Source of the DNA: Bolinopsis microptera
Taxonomy: Eukaryota; Ctenophora; Tentaculata; Lobata; Bolinopsidae
Length of the DNA stretch: 64,000 nucleotides
Assembly (NCBI RefSeq): GCF_026151205.1
Contig: NC_087074.1
Span: 20,329,240-20,393,239, forward strand
Direction of reading: 5' to 3'
The position numbers and the translations under genes were made by a program. Below are positions 37,001 through 48,049 of this stretch, one piece after another (the stretch's first letter is position 1; each line of letters starts with the position of its first letter). A model generated the notes under the pieces. The model was not told the DNA's origin, searched no databases, and was given only the letters and a program-made list of their open reading frames with translations.

Positions 37001-40000
37001 ACTGGATACTAGAGTGTAACACTGGGTAAGTACCAGAGCAGTATTTACTGGATACTAGAGTGTAACACTGGGTAGGTACCAGAGCAGCACTTACTGGATA
37101 CTAGAGTGTAACACTGGGTAAGTACCAGAGCAGTACTTACTGGATACTAGAGTGTAACACTGGGTAAGTACCAGAGCAGTACTTACTGGATACAAGAGTG
37201 TAACACTGGGTAAGTACCAGAGCAGTACGTACTGGATACTAGACTGTAACACTGGGTAAGTACCAGAGCAGCACTTACTGGATACTAGAGTGTAACACTG
37301 GGTAAGTACCAGAGCAGTACTTACTGGATACAAGAGTGTAACACTGGGTAAGTACCAGAGCAGTACTTACTGGATACTAGAGTGTAACACTGGGTAAGTA
37401 CCAGAGCAGCACTTACTGGATACTATAGTGTAACACTGGGTAAGTACCAGAGCAGTACTTACTGGATACTAGAGTGTAACACTGGGTAAGTACCAGAGCA
37501 GCACTTACTGGATACTAGACTGTAACACTGGGTAAGTACCAGAGCAGCACTTACTGGATACTAGAGTGTAACACTGGGTAAGTACCAGAGCAGCACTTAC
37601 TGGATACTAGAGTGTAACACTGGGTAAGTACCAGAGCAGTACTTACTGGATACTAGAGTGTAACACTGGGTAAGTACCAGAGCAGTACTTACTGGATACT
37701 AGAGTGTTACACTGGGTAAGTACCAGAGCAGTACTTACTGGATACTAGAGTGTAACACTGGGTAAGTACCAGAGCAGTACTTACTGGATACTAGAGTGTA
37801 ACACTGGGTAAGTACCAGAGCAGTACTTACTGGATACTAGAGTGTAACACTGGGTAAGTACCAGAGCAGTACTTACTGGATACTAGAGTGTAACACTGGG
37901 TAAGTACCAGAGCAGTACTTACTGGATACTAGAGTGTAACACTGGGTAAGTACCAGAGCAGTACTTACTGGATACTAGAGTGTAACACTGGGTAAGTACC
38001 AGAGCAGTACTTACTGGATACTAGAGTGTAACACTGGGTAAGTACCAGAGCAGTATTTACTGGATACTAGAGTGTAACACTGGGTAGGTACCAGAGCAGC
38101 ACTTACTGGATACTAGAGTGTAACACTGGGTAGGTACCAGAGCAGTACTTACTGGATACTAGAGTGTAACACTGGGTAAGTACCAGAGCAGCACTTACTG
38201 GATACTAGAGTGTAACACTGGGTAAGTACCAGAGCAGTACTTACTGGATACTAGAGTGTAACACTGGGTAAGTACCAGAGCAGTACTTACTGGATACTAG
38301 AGTGTAACACTGGGTAAGTACCAGAGCAGTACTTACTGGATACTAGAGTGTAACACTGGGTAGGTACCAGAGCAGCACTTACTGGATACTATAGTGTAAC
38401 ACTGGGTAAGTACCAGAGCAGTACTTACTGGATACTAGAGTGTAACACTGGGTAAGTACCAGAGCAGGACTTACTGGATACTAAAGTGTAACACTGGGTA
38501 GGTACCAGAGCAGCACTTACTGGATACTATAGTGTAACACTGGGTAAGTACCAGAGCAGTACTTACTGGATACTAGAGTGTAACACTGGGTAAGTACCAG
38601 AGCAGTACTTACTGGATACAAGAGTGTAACACTGGGTAAGTACCAGAGCAGTACGTACTGGATACTAGACTGTAACACTGGGTAAGTACCAGAGCAGCAC
38701 TTACTGGATACTAGAGTGTAACACTGGGTAAGTACCAGAGCAGTACTTACTGGATACTAGAGTGTAACACTGGGTAGGTACCAGAGCAGTACTTACTGGA
38801 TACTAGAGTGTAACACTGGGTAAGTACCAGAGCAGTACTTACTGGATACTAGAGTGTAACACTGGGTAAGTACCAGAGCAGTACTTACTGGATACTAGAG
38901 TGTAACACTGGGTAAGTACCAGAGCAGTACTTACTGGATACTAGAGTGTAACACTGGGTAAGTACCAGAGCAGTACTTACTGGATACTAGAGTGTAACAC
39001 TGGGTAAGTACCAGAGCAGTACTTACTGGATACTAGAGTGTAACACTGGGTAAGTACCAGAGCAGTACTTACTGGATACTAGAGTGTAACACTGGGTAAG
39101 TACCAGAGCAGTACTTACTGGATACTAGAGTGTAACACTGGGTAAGTACCAGAGCAGTACTTACTGGATACTAGAGTGTAAAACTGGGTAAGTACCAGAG
39201 CAGTACTTACTGGATACTAGAGTGTAACACTGGGTAAGTATCAGAGCAGTACTTACTGGATACTAGAGTGTAACACTGGGTAAGTACCAGAGCAGTACTT
39301 ACTGGATACTAGAGTGTAACACTGGGTAAGTACCAGAGCAGTATTTACTGGATACTAGAGTGTAACACTGGGTAGGTACCAGAGCAGCACTTACTGGATA
39401 CTAGAGTGTAACACTGGGTAGGTACCAGAGCAGTACTTACTGGATACTAGAGTGTAACACTGGGTAGGTACCAGAGCAGTACTTACTGGATACTAGAGTG
39501 TAACACTGGGTAAGTACCAGAGCAGCACTTACTGGATACTAGAGTGTAACACTGGGTAAGTACCAGAGCAGCACTTACTGGATACTAGAGTGTAACACTG
39601 GGTAAGTACCAGAGCAGTACTTACTGGATACTAGAGTGTAACACTGGGTAAGTACCAGAGCAGTACTTACTGGATACTAGAGTGTAACACTGGGTAAGTA
39701 CCAGAGCAGTACTTACTGGATACTAGAGTGTAACACTGGGTAAGTACCAGAGCAGTACTTACTGGATACTAGAGTGTAACACTGGGTAAGTACCAGAGCA
39801 GTACTTACTGGATACTAGAGTGTAACACTGGGTAAGTACCAGAGCAGTACTTACTGGATACTAGAGTGTAACACTGGGTAAGTACCAGAGCAGTACTTAC
39901 TGGATACTAGAGTGTAACACTGGGTAAGTACCAGAGCAGTACTTACTGGATACTAGAGTGTAACACTGGGTAAGTACCAGAGCAGCACTTACTGGATACT

Positions 40001-41204
40001 AGAATGTAACACTGGGTAGGAGATATTAGTAATATGCTTTTAGTTATCATGTTATAAGGAATCAAGCAAGGATATAAAATAGGGGCTAGGGTAAAATAAA
40101 TTAAGCTAAGAAGATCCCAGACCTGCAGAAAATGACCACTAAAATATCACATGTCATATTCCTCTAAGGTATGTGAAGAACGGAGGGGACAGCTACGTTT
40201 ACTGTGATGACAAGAAAGAAGTGACGGGAGTAGCTCCTCAGTGTGAGGAAGACAAGTGTGCAAACGCAAAGGTGGAGAACGGAGTGGTGACTACTTCAGG
40301 GACCGGGGCTTGGATATGGGTCAAGGTTAGAACCTAACAGAAACAAATACCTTAACTGTCTAGCTGTAACTGATAATTATTGATTCGATAACTGTTAGAT
40401 GTATTATATTAAAAATAGTACTCTACCTACCAAACAGTGGTAAAGAATATTAAAAATATGTTATAAATGCGAAGATAAATTAAATAATCACCAAGCGTTC
40501 CAACCGTTAGGAGATGAAATACTGTGGTCAGTGCCTAGGCAACCCACCTCTAGTAACTAGGCAACCCACCTCTGGTAACTTTCCCAGAGTGTTAAACTAC
40601 TCCTCATAATAAGCTAACCTATTCGGGGGGTTTATAAGCTGCAATGAGTACCAGTAACTTAGTGAGCTAGCTAACTGAATTAGGAACAGTAAGATGGCGG
40701 GTATGATGACGTCACATAATAAGGAGCCTGAAAGGACAAGGGGCGGGGTGATATTACCATGACACGGAGTTATCCTCATAATTATTATATCCACCACGTG
40801 CTGATAGTTTTACTAGATCCTATAATATGTAAGCTGGTTATAACCGTAATGGTTGTTATTTTTGCAAATTGCCGAGCTGGCTTGATCAGAACCAGCCCAG
40901 TTGTTACAAAGCTATTTAAAAGTCAGGAAGGTCACAATGTTGGGACACGTGCCTGCTTCTAGAGTATTAGGGCAATATGGTCTTACTATTTGAAACGTAT
41001 TTAAGTAAACTAAATCAGCGAAGTTACTAAAAACGTTCATAGTTCTTACGATTATTCACAACTCATGATTCAGTTTTAAAACTAACAGTTTGATGTGTAC
41101 AGGTGGAGTGTAACCCAGGATACAGTTTGTCTGGTAGTGACGGGACCTACTGCAGTAGCACTGACGGTGCATTATCTGCTCCTCTCGGTACCTGCAACAT
41201 GTGA
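22096..41204 (+). CDS. Secreted ShKT/Sushi (CCP) domain protein
   Basis: Nine exons joined in frame: 22096-22195 (MWPLQQRKMFQLVAILLGCL, signal peptide), 24488-24633 (ShKT domain, six Cys ending YYCPSTCGFCN), 24828-24913, 25628-25905 (acidic Tyr/Asn linker with NYEA repeats, then start of CCP1), 29124-29236 (end of CCP1 ...GDLPTCE, start of CCP2), 30883-31187 (end of CCP2, Glu-rich linker, start of CCP3), 40169-40325, and 41103-41204 (CCP4 end, TGCNM-like CNM then TGA). That is eight coding segments visible; a short further exon cannot be excluded. Sushi signatures include YGSVECTEGF and ENGVV...VECNPGYS. ShKT and Sushi modules occur in secreted binding proteins; the ligand is unknown. Of the 19-kb span only about 1.3 kb is coding. 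Five introns hold large tandem arrays, several anchored exactly on the splice sites. Confidence 0.82.
22196..22402 (+). repeat. 40-bp array, five copies, copied from the signal-peptide exon end and donor
   Basis: Each unit runs GTTTGTTCTAGTTTCTCTGC to CGCTAGTGCAACAG and ends with the same sequence that closes exon 1 (CGCTAGTGCAACAG then GTTTG). Every copy therefore repeats the last codons and the splice donor. The exon's own last 45 bp are a diverged first unit. Confidence 0.9.
22403..23149. other. Intron 1 non-repetitive part of the ShKT/Sushi gene
   Basis: On the plus strand nothing is recognised. The minus-strand exon 22754-22805 lies within it. Confidence 0.4.
22754..22805 (-). CDS. Probable first coding exon of a minus-strand gene
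   Basis: ATG at 22805 in a good context, reading MANANESFRVQQHRGQS, followed by a strong GTGAGT donor at 22753. It ends in phase 1. The next exon is not certain: 20317-20273 stays open in that phase but would then not join 19319-19209. It could be the first exon of the coiled-coil gene through a missed exon, or of another transcript. It lies antisense to intron 1 of the ShKT/Sushi gene. Confidence 0.4.
23150..24499 (+). repeat. 41-bp minisatellite, about 33 copies, ending on the ShKT exon acceptor
   Basis: The unit contains TTAATATCACACAACCCCTC then TAGAGATAAAGATAGACGTGG. The last copy supplies the acceptor CCCCTCTAG and the first codons of the ShKT exon (AGATAAAGATAGACGTGG, coding from 24488). 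All other copies therefore carry an equivalent decoy acceptor. Variants such as AAAAAGAAACG alternate in blocks, showing higher-order duplication. Confidence 0.92.
24925..25262 (+). repeat. TACTGAC 7-bp array followed by 37-bp x5 array
   Basis: About 21 copies of TACTGAC (24925-25079) pass directly into five copies of a 37-bp unit, TACTACATATTATGCTCTGT to CACCAAACTC (25074-25262), within intron 3 of the ShKT/Sushi gene. Confidence 0.95.
26004..29140 (+). repeat. 41-bp minisatellite, about 76 copies, ending on the CCP1 second-exon acceptor
   Basis: The unit runs GTATAATAACAGGAGACCAC through TAACCAGAACAACCCGG to GCAG or TCAG. The final copy gives the acceptor TCAG at 29120-29123 and the first coding bases GTATAATAACGGGAGACC of the exon from 29124. 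That start makes a standard Sushi ending (CNEQGIITGDLPTCE). Each unit thus repeats the acceptor plus the exon start. Confidence 0.95.
29237..29924. other. Intron 5 unique part of the ShKT/Sushi gene
   Basis: AT-rich; no coding, RNA or mobile-element signal recognised. Confidence 0.4.
29925..30724 (+). repeat. 33-bp minisatellite, about 22 copies
   Basis: The unit is GTGTAACAACTAGAGAAATG then TTAAGTGATTAGA, with AAGT, ATGT and ACGT variants. It is preceded by two ~35-bp relatives containing TTTGGAAACTGAAG. It lies in the intron before the exon at 30883. Confidence 0.95.
30725..30905 (+). repeat. Tandem copies of a splice acceptor plus exon start, four copies
   Basis: Four copies of ACACCCCTACTCCGCAG followed by TGTAACGAAGGTAAAAGCCT, with differing spacers. 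The last copy is the real acceptor (exon from 30883, reading CNEGKSLEGK). The others are decoys carrying the same first codons. Confidence 0.88.
31188..40018 (+). repeat. 46-bp minisatellite, about 190 copies, starting at the donor of the CCP3 exon
   Basis: The unit starts GTAAGTACCAGAGCAGTACT and ends AGAGTGTAACACTGG. The end of the upstream exon (ACCAGAGCAG...AACACTGG then GTAAGT) is itself one unit, so every copy repeats the last ~13 codons plus a consensus GTAAGT donor. The array is ~8.8 kb with few point variants (GTAGGT, CAGCACTT, ACAAGAG, GTACGTACTGG). Variant groups recur about every 1.15-1.4 kb, indicating higher-order repeats. Confidence 0.97.
40019..40168. other. Intron 6 3' unique segment
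   Basis: About 150 bp of unique sequence between the array and the acceptor CCTCTAAG at 40168. Confidence 0.4.
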
Positions 41205-41210
41205 TATTAT

Positions 41211-41283
41211 GTAGTGACGGGACCTACTGCAGTAGCACTGACGGTGCATTATCTGCTCCTCTCGGTACCTGCAACATGTAATA
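41211..41283 (+). repeat. Duplicated tail of the last ShKT/Sushi exon
   Basis: TAGTGACGGGACCTACTGCA through GGTACCTGCAACATGTAA repeats the end of the final exon (from about 41137), including the stop region, directly downstream in the 3' UTR. Confidence 0.85.
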
Positions 41284-41366
41284 ATGTAACATATACTCTG
41301 GGACATGTAATAATGTAACATTCCTGGACATATAATAACAGGTTTCACATCGAACCTGTACAATTT

Positions 41367-41372
41367 AATAAA
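41367..41372 (+). terminator. Polyadenylation signal of the ShKT/Sushi gene
   Basis: AATAAA about 160 bp after the TGA stop at 41202-41204. It is the first canonical signal downstream. Confidence 0.55.
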
Positions 41373-42703
41373 GATGATTGACTTTTGACAAAAGAAAGAG
41401 TTTCGTTAAAATCACCTAGTTTGTGTTGGTGCATTATTAAGAAAAGAAGTTTTCACCGGTTGAACAACCTTTTAGTTTTATGCGTTTTGGTAAGATACGG
41501 AAATATTGTTATTTTGGGATAGATTTTATATGTTTTTTAGAATTATCACATTAATGAATGGAAGTACATCATTAAAAGTAAGCCTGCTTTCTACCCGTTC
41601 TCTTATTATTAAATTTGGTTGACCTGCTGTCGTCACAACAGAACTCATTTGCAAAATAGAGAATCGATCAAATCCTTAAGATGAGTGTACTTCACAAATC
41701 AAAACAAATTTAATCAAAGATTCGATTAATCACAGAAAATTTGAAAACATTTGATCGAGTTTCCACTGTCTAATTGCAATGTCCAGTTGTCTGTAGTTTG
41801 ACACTCCCTGAATGTCATAGCCCTATTAAGGGGGCATACACCAAAACAGTGGTTTGTGCCGTCCAGACCAAATGACCTCATAGGCAGTTCAGTGACCTTC
41901 TAGCGCACCGTTTCCACACAAAAAAAATCATTTTGAGAATTCCCATTTTTGTAATCGACCATTTCCTGGTTAAGAGTGCAATTTTCGGAAAAAATAATTT
42001 TTTGGTTGAGACGCTATAAGTTAATCATTTCTTGCGGTATCGGGTTGCTCGCCGTTTATTCACATCTATTTCAATGTGTGTGTAAAATCTTGATATCGTA
42101 TCTAAAAAGGCTGGTGTGTTATGAATTTTTAAAGTCAAAAAGCTAAAATTGTCTGTAGTTTGTAACTCCCTGAATATCATAGCCCATATTAAAGAACCTA
42201 AAGAATTGAACAAAACCTGGAAATCAAGTAATAATTAGGTGAATAAATAATTAGGTAATAATTAAGTAAATAAATTGTATGCAGTTCAATCTAACCAACG
42301 GGTATTGTTAGGCGAAAACTTCTTCGATCCATGTATTATGTATAATGGAATGGAACAAATAATAATACGATTTCAGGTGCTGTAATAAATATTGAAACAT
42401 TATAAATCAAGTACAATCAGGTCACGGTGTTCAGATATTCTCAAAATTTAACACCATTAAAAAGGCAAAACTTCAACCTTTTCATTTAACTAGGCATATC
42501 ATTATCCATCTAGCATATTAAATCGAGGTCACACTATGCAGTTCAAATCAGTTCAAATCAGTCCTTCAAATTTCAATAGCTTTAGATCACGGAACACAGA
42601 CATATTGTGTAGAATTAAAGAACACCAAACAGTCACCCTCCGGTCCACTCTCAGGCACCGGTTCAGCTCCAGGCACTGGTAGTGGTAGTTTAGATCTGTG
42701 GTC
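41373..42703. other. Intergenic region between convergent genes
   Basis: It separates the plus-strand ShKT/Sushi gene from the 3' end of the minus-strand EF-G gene. A ~35-bp direct repeat (TGTCTGTAGTTTG ... CTCCCTGAATRTCATAGCCC) occurs at about 41788 and 42151. No gene supported. Confidence 0.45.
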
Positions 42704-45700
42704 CTAGACCCCGACTCCAGAAGCCTGTTGGTTCTTATAAGCTTTAGAGTCCCTGTATTTGGAGATTAGCTGCTCTTGTAAGTGGTAATCTACTTCTTTG
42801 TTTTCTTTAAATTCCATCGTAAACGTTCCCATTCCAGATGTGTGTTTCCTGGGGTTACATTTGTATCACAATTTTGGAAAATTCAATTTTACTTACTACT
42901 TTAGGCTGTCAAATTTTAGGTTGTTTTTTTCAAACTACCCACCCCGATTTAAAAACTGTATCAAATTGTTTAATTGTAGGTCAATTTACCGGTCGATATA
43001 ATATAAACATAACTATGTACACATACCTGAGGTATGAGCTGTATCCGAACATGACTTGCAGTGGAGCAGACGCTGTCACATGACACAGACCCTCCTGAAT
43101 ATCCAGATCCTTCATCTTACCCCCTCTCTCGTTTATACTCTGTATTACATCCCCACTGTAGTCCTTAGGAGCTGAAACCTGGGACAGATAGACTATATCT
43201 CGTGTGTACACCAGATAGAGGAACCTATATTATCTGATATACAAGCAGGGAATGAAACAGTAACGCTCTAACTAGATCTGCGAGAATTTGATAAAAACGT
43301 CAAAACAAGGACAGTTGTAAACATGAGATGTGAGAATGCTATTTAAAATACAAAAACAAGTTGACTGCTACCTCGATATCCATCCAGGGTTCCAGAACAG
43401 TAGCCTTCTCCACAAAATGCTCCTTTATAGCATAATACCCAACTCTAGAGAAAGCCCAGTCAGACGAGTCCACGTTATGAGTCCTGCCTCCTCTCAGAGT
43501 AAACCTTATCCCTGATATCTTGTGACCAGTGAGTGCTCCCTCGAGACACGCTTCCCTCACTCCCTTCTCCACACTCTTTATAAAGTTACTGGTTATCATC
43601 CCCCCTGTCACACTGTTAACGAACTCTACCTCTGCGTTCGCGTCCTCTAAGGGCTCTATCTCTCCGTAACCCTCCCCGAACTGTCCTCGTCCTCCTGACT
43701 GTCTCTTGTAGGTAACAGCAAACTCTACTGGCTTTGTTAGTGTCTCTCTGAGAGGAAGGTTCTATCAGCATATGTAGTGTTTAACAGGGTATTTTAAATA
43801 AAACCGTACAACACATGAATAAATACTAAATAGGGGTAGATATCATTTTTACCTGTAATTGACGGTGGGTTCTAACCGGTAATTGACGGTGGGTTCTAAC
43901 CTGTAATTGACGGTGGGTTCTAACCTGTAATTGACGGTGGGTTCTAACCTGTAATTGACGGTGGGTTCTAACCTGTAATTGACGGTGGGTTCTAACCTGT
44001 AATTGACGATGGGTTCTAACCTGTAATTGACGGTGGGTTCTAACCTGTAATTGACGGTGGGTTCTAACCTGTAATTGACGGTGGGTTCTAACCTGTAATT
44101 GACGGTGGGTTCTAACCTGTAATTGACGGTGGGTTCTAACCTGTAATTGACGGTGGGTTCTAACCTGTAATTGACGGTGGGTTCTAACCTGTAATTGACG
44201 GTGGGTTCTAACCTGTAATTGACGGTGGGTTCTAACCTGTAATTGACGGTGGGTTATAACCTGTAATTGACGGTGGGTTCTCCGAGCTGAACTTCACAGT
44301 CATACTCCCTCCTTATCCTCTCAGCGTAGATATCTAACTGTAATTCTCCCATCCCACTGATAACAATCTCCTTGTTCTCGGGGTTAAACTTACTTCTGAA
44401 CGTGGGGTCTTCTTTCTGTAGGAGTGGCTTTGTTAGAAACTGTATACAAAACAATTGTCATAATGATTAATAATCATGATAGAGTAATTATTTAGTAATG
44501 ATTTAGTTATATTGGGGTAATTTCACAGCACTAAAATGTGAAATGAAACTCACGACAAAGCGAGCGAGTGCTTTTGAGAACTTGTCGTCATCTTTGTGGT
44601 GCAAATTCTTGATTGCCATGGAGATGACTGGTTCAGGTATAAACATGCTCTCCATGGAGACGATATCGTTCTTAGGAATCTTAGCGTCCACAAACGTGTC
44701 CCCACTAGCACATGCAGCACCTGGGAGAAATTAAATTGTTCTTATCTTTCCGAAACAAATATAACTAATCATGTTACAAAATGCAGCTTTTCGATACAGC
44801 AGGTTGTTTGATTCAGAGGCTTTCAAATAATTTGAGTCAAATCGCCATATTGCCATATAAGGTAGTATTGATATGGTTACATCACCATATAAGGTAGTAG
44901 TAGTACTAACCGACCATAGCTACAATATCCCCAGAGTAAGCAGCCATCACGTTCTCAGTCTCGTTACTGTGCATCAGAACTAATCTGGGTACCCTCTGTT
45001 TCTCACCTGCAACCCAGTTATAGGGGGTTTTAGTCTTATAACTACAGCAAAGTATCATTTCAGAATCCCTTTATATCCCACAAAAGCACTTATAGTTGCA
45101 CAGCACTAATTAACACTAGGTAGGCTCACTGCAATGTAATATTTAGTAAACTAAATTACCGGTTCTAGTATTGATCATCTGACCGCCCCGTTTAAAGCAG
45201 CCCTGGTACATTCTAATATAGGTGAGCTGACCGAACTGGTTCTCCTCAAGTTTAAACGCTAATCCTACAGCTGGGTTAGAGGTAGAGCGTTCAGACGACA
45301 TCAGCACCTGGACAATGGTTATAAAGTTCAGTAAGTTGGTTAAAGAACTTGAAAAAGTAGAGAATATTGCAATGTTTGCGTCCAGTTATAATCATACTTA
45401 ATCACTTAATTATTTTTAATTGTTTAATAATGGTAGTTACCTTCTCCTCTGTGAGAGCGTTGATGGCGTAGTTCTGAACCTCACTAGGGTTAGGAAGGTA
45501 CGTGTTCACACAGTCCAGTAGAGTCTGTACTCCCTGAAACACTAGACATTAGTAACCTTGGTAACCAAGACTTAGTAACCTTGGTAACCAATACTTAGTA
45601 ACCTTGTATCTACGGTGCATAATACGTTCATTATTATCATTGATTATGTTGCATAATTAAAAAGGTCAGCACAGTTCAAGGATTTATAAATAACTGACCT

Positions 45701-47675
45701 TGTTCTTAAGAGCAGACCCACAAATAACAGGAGTAAAACTCTGTGTTCTCACTGATCTCTTAATAGCCTCCTCTATAGCTAAGTTACTGATCTCCTCCTC
45801 CATTAGGTACCTGTGATAGGAGACAGTTAACACAGGGAGGCAGTGCACGTTAGATATTATTTAGCAGTGTTACCATAGTAACATTACCCTATATATATGG
45901 TGATGTTATAGATATCACATACGTTGAATAGGTTACTTAAGTAAGGTGGTTACAAGCTGGTTACTAGGTTATTACAAGCTGGTTACTAGCTTATAACTTG
46001 CTGGTTACTAGGTTACTTACATTTCCCCGATTTGCTCGTCTACATTACTAAGGCTCTCCACCAGCTCCCTCCTCTTGGTAATCAGTTCCCCCTCCAGAGA
46101 AGTAGGTAGGTCCTTGTAGACCACATTCTCCCCGTTCTCCCCTCAAAGTAAACACTTCTCTCTCCCAACACGTCTACTAGTCCTTCGAACGTCCTCTCAG
46201 CTCCTGGGAGGAGTCACGTGTTCAATCACGTGTGTAAGTTAGGACTGCTACACGTATATCACGTGATACGTTTTTTAAGGAATTGTTGAATCCACCAGTC
46301 AAATAAATAAGTAAATGATGTAATTACACAGTGCAGCGCAATGCATCCCCCCCCCCCCCCCTCACGGCACTAAACTTACCTATAGGGAAGTAAAGGAAAG
46401 CAGCGTTGAGTGCCATATTATCCCTCATCTGTTGTATAGTTCTATCAGCGTTAGCAGCGTACCGGTCCATCTTGTTAATAAAGCTGATAAAAGGAACGTT
46501 GTACCTCCTCATCTGGCGCCATACTGTGTAGGTCTGAGTTTGTACACCGCCTGAAGAGAGTGCGGTTATAAGGGATTTTAACATAGTTAGGAATATCTTC
46601 TCATCTTTACTGAAACTGCAAACTAAATTAGGATTTTTGCATTGATTCAAGTGGTTCTAATGAAAATAACTGAAAAAACAACAAATAAACTTGACACGAC
46701 AAGTGTTTTTACTATAATATAAGAAACTGACTTGAAGCACAGAGAACCAGAATAGCACCATCCAAAACCCTCAGAGCTCGCTCCACTTCAACTGTGAAGT
46801 CTATGTGTCCGGGGGTGTCTATCAGGTTCAACTGGTTACCTGTGAAAAAATGGGATTTCACAATTTATTCATACTCTTGATTTATTTCAAAATTTAAAGA
46901 GGAAAAATGTATTTAACAAGTTGGATCCTACAGAGCATCCCAGTTAATCAGAACTTAGCTCGTTTCACCACCAACCTTTCCAGAGCAGAGAAGTAGCAGC
47001 AGATTTAATGGTGATTCCTCGCTGCTTCTCCAGTTCCATACTGTCCATCTTAGCTCCTACACCGTCCTTACCTGACACAAACATGTGTGTTAAACCTAAC
47101 CGACTCTGTAAATTGGGAAAATATTGACGGTAGTTATTGTTAGTGAGAATATATACGACGGTCATTAATTGACCTAATAAATAGCAAATGATCGTGAACC
47201 AGAACAACAAGTTACCACAAACCTTTGACATCGTGAATAGCGTCTATTCTCCCGCCGTAGAAGAGAATTCGTTCGGACACCGTGGTCTTGCCGGAGTCAA
47301 TATGTGCTGACACTCCTGACAGATAGTTAATAAGGTGATCTAGTGACAAAAACAGTCATACTTTAAACAGATTTACCCGGATTTGATTAATTCATTTGGT
47401 TTCAAAATAGGTGGCTTAGAGCTGTGAGCTAAGCTTTTGAACTCCGGCGAAATCTCGGCCAACTCAATCATCTTTATATCGAATTTGAATAAAATGTTTC
47501 AAAAATCAAACAAACCGATATTCCTGATGTTCTCTACTTTGGTTTTGACAACATCGTCAGGGTTGAAGACTTGAGGAGCAGCTGATTGGGCAAGACATCT
47601 GTTTGGGCGTGTAGTGGACCGTGCTAATAAATAACAGGGGCGCTTGCCAGGGCGCTGCACTAAACTCCGCAACAT
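42704..47675 (-). CDS. GFM1: Mitochondrial elongation factor G (EF-G1/GFM1 type)
   Basis: Fifteen minus-strand exons: 47675-47516, 47315-47223, 47071-46976, 46839-46732, 46550-46380, 46203-46021, 45810-45699, 45533-45441, 45307-45160, 45006-44911, 44720-44554, 44439-44261, 43747-43372, 43178-43027, 42848-42704. The N-terminus ([20 protein letters not shown]) is basic and lacks acid residues, as expected for mitochondrial import. GTPase motifs: AHIDSGKTT (P-loop), [15 protein letters not shown] (switch I), DTPGHIDF (G3), NKMD (G4). Later domains include [20 protein letters not shown], the domain IV sequence SGGRGQFG and the C-terminal [12 protein letters not shown] moves tRNA and mRNA through the mitochondrial ribosome using GTP. 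Exon 6 is one base short of frame near 46137-46144, so either the gene is damaged here or the sequence has an error. Intron 12 contains a donor-anchored 24-bp array. Confidence 0.9.
43853..44280 (-). repeat. 24-bp array, about 17 copies, built on the EF-G exon 12 end and donor
   Basis: On the minus strand each unit reads GTTAGAACCCACCGTCAATT then ACAG. The exon's own end (GAACCCACCGTCAATTACAG then GTTATAACC at 44260) is the first unit. Each copy repeats the codons for EPTVNYR plus a GTTAGA donor. The unit length is a multiple of three and most units are open in frame, but the first intronic copy has TTATAA, which puts a stop in that frame. Confidence 0.93.
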
Positions 47676-48049
47676 TATAGGCTGGCTGCTGGGGAACCTG
47701 CCTTAGCCTTCTAAAATAGTAAGGTGTTACTTTAAACTTTTAAACAATGCTTACAAATGCAAACTATGGATTTGTCCACAGTCGTCAGTTAGTCACAGTA
47801 TTCAAGTTCGTGTACTTTAATCACAGAATATGAATATTAACTGTTCATTGTTCAATAAAAACACCTGGTTGTGAATTACGTAGAATAACAGAAAATAACG
47901 GAAGAATGTAAATGAATTCATTAAAAAGCCTCGTATATAGTACGTTCCACCCAACTATTGACTTATTAAATTAAAAGAATAATTTACTTGTAAGGTGCTG
48001 AGTTAATTAATATTAATACCAATATCACTGGACAACTGAATGTTGTTGT

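Noticed and set aside
35942..37333. 80-aa frames of Tyr/Val/Leu repeats on the minus strand
   Set aside because: They are readings of the 46-bp intronic array with no independent gene evidence.
26004..40018. CRISPR-like regular arrays
   Set aside because: The repeats are head-to-tail without unique spacers and lie in introns of an animal gene. They are minisatellites.
46347..46361. Poly-C run near EF-G exon 5 as a regulatory site
   Set aside because: It is a simple homopolymer in an intron, with no supporting context.
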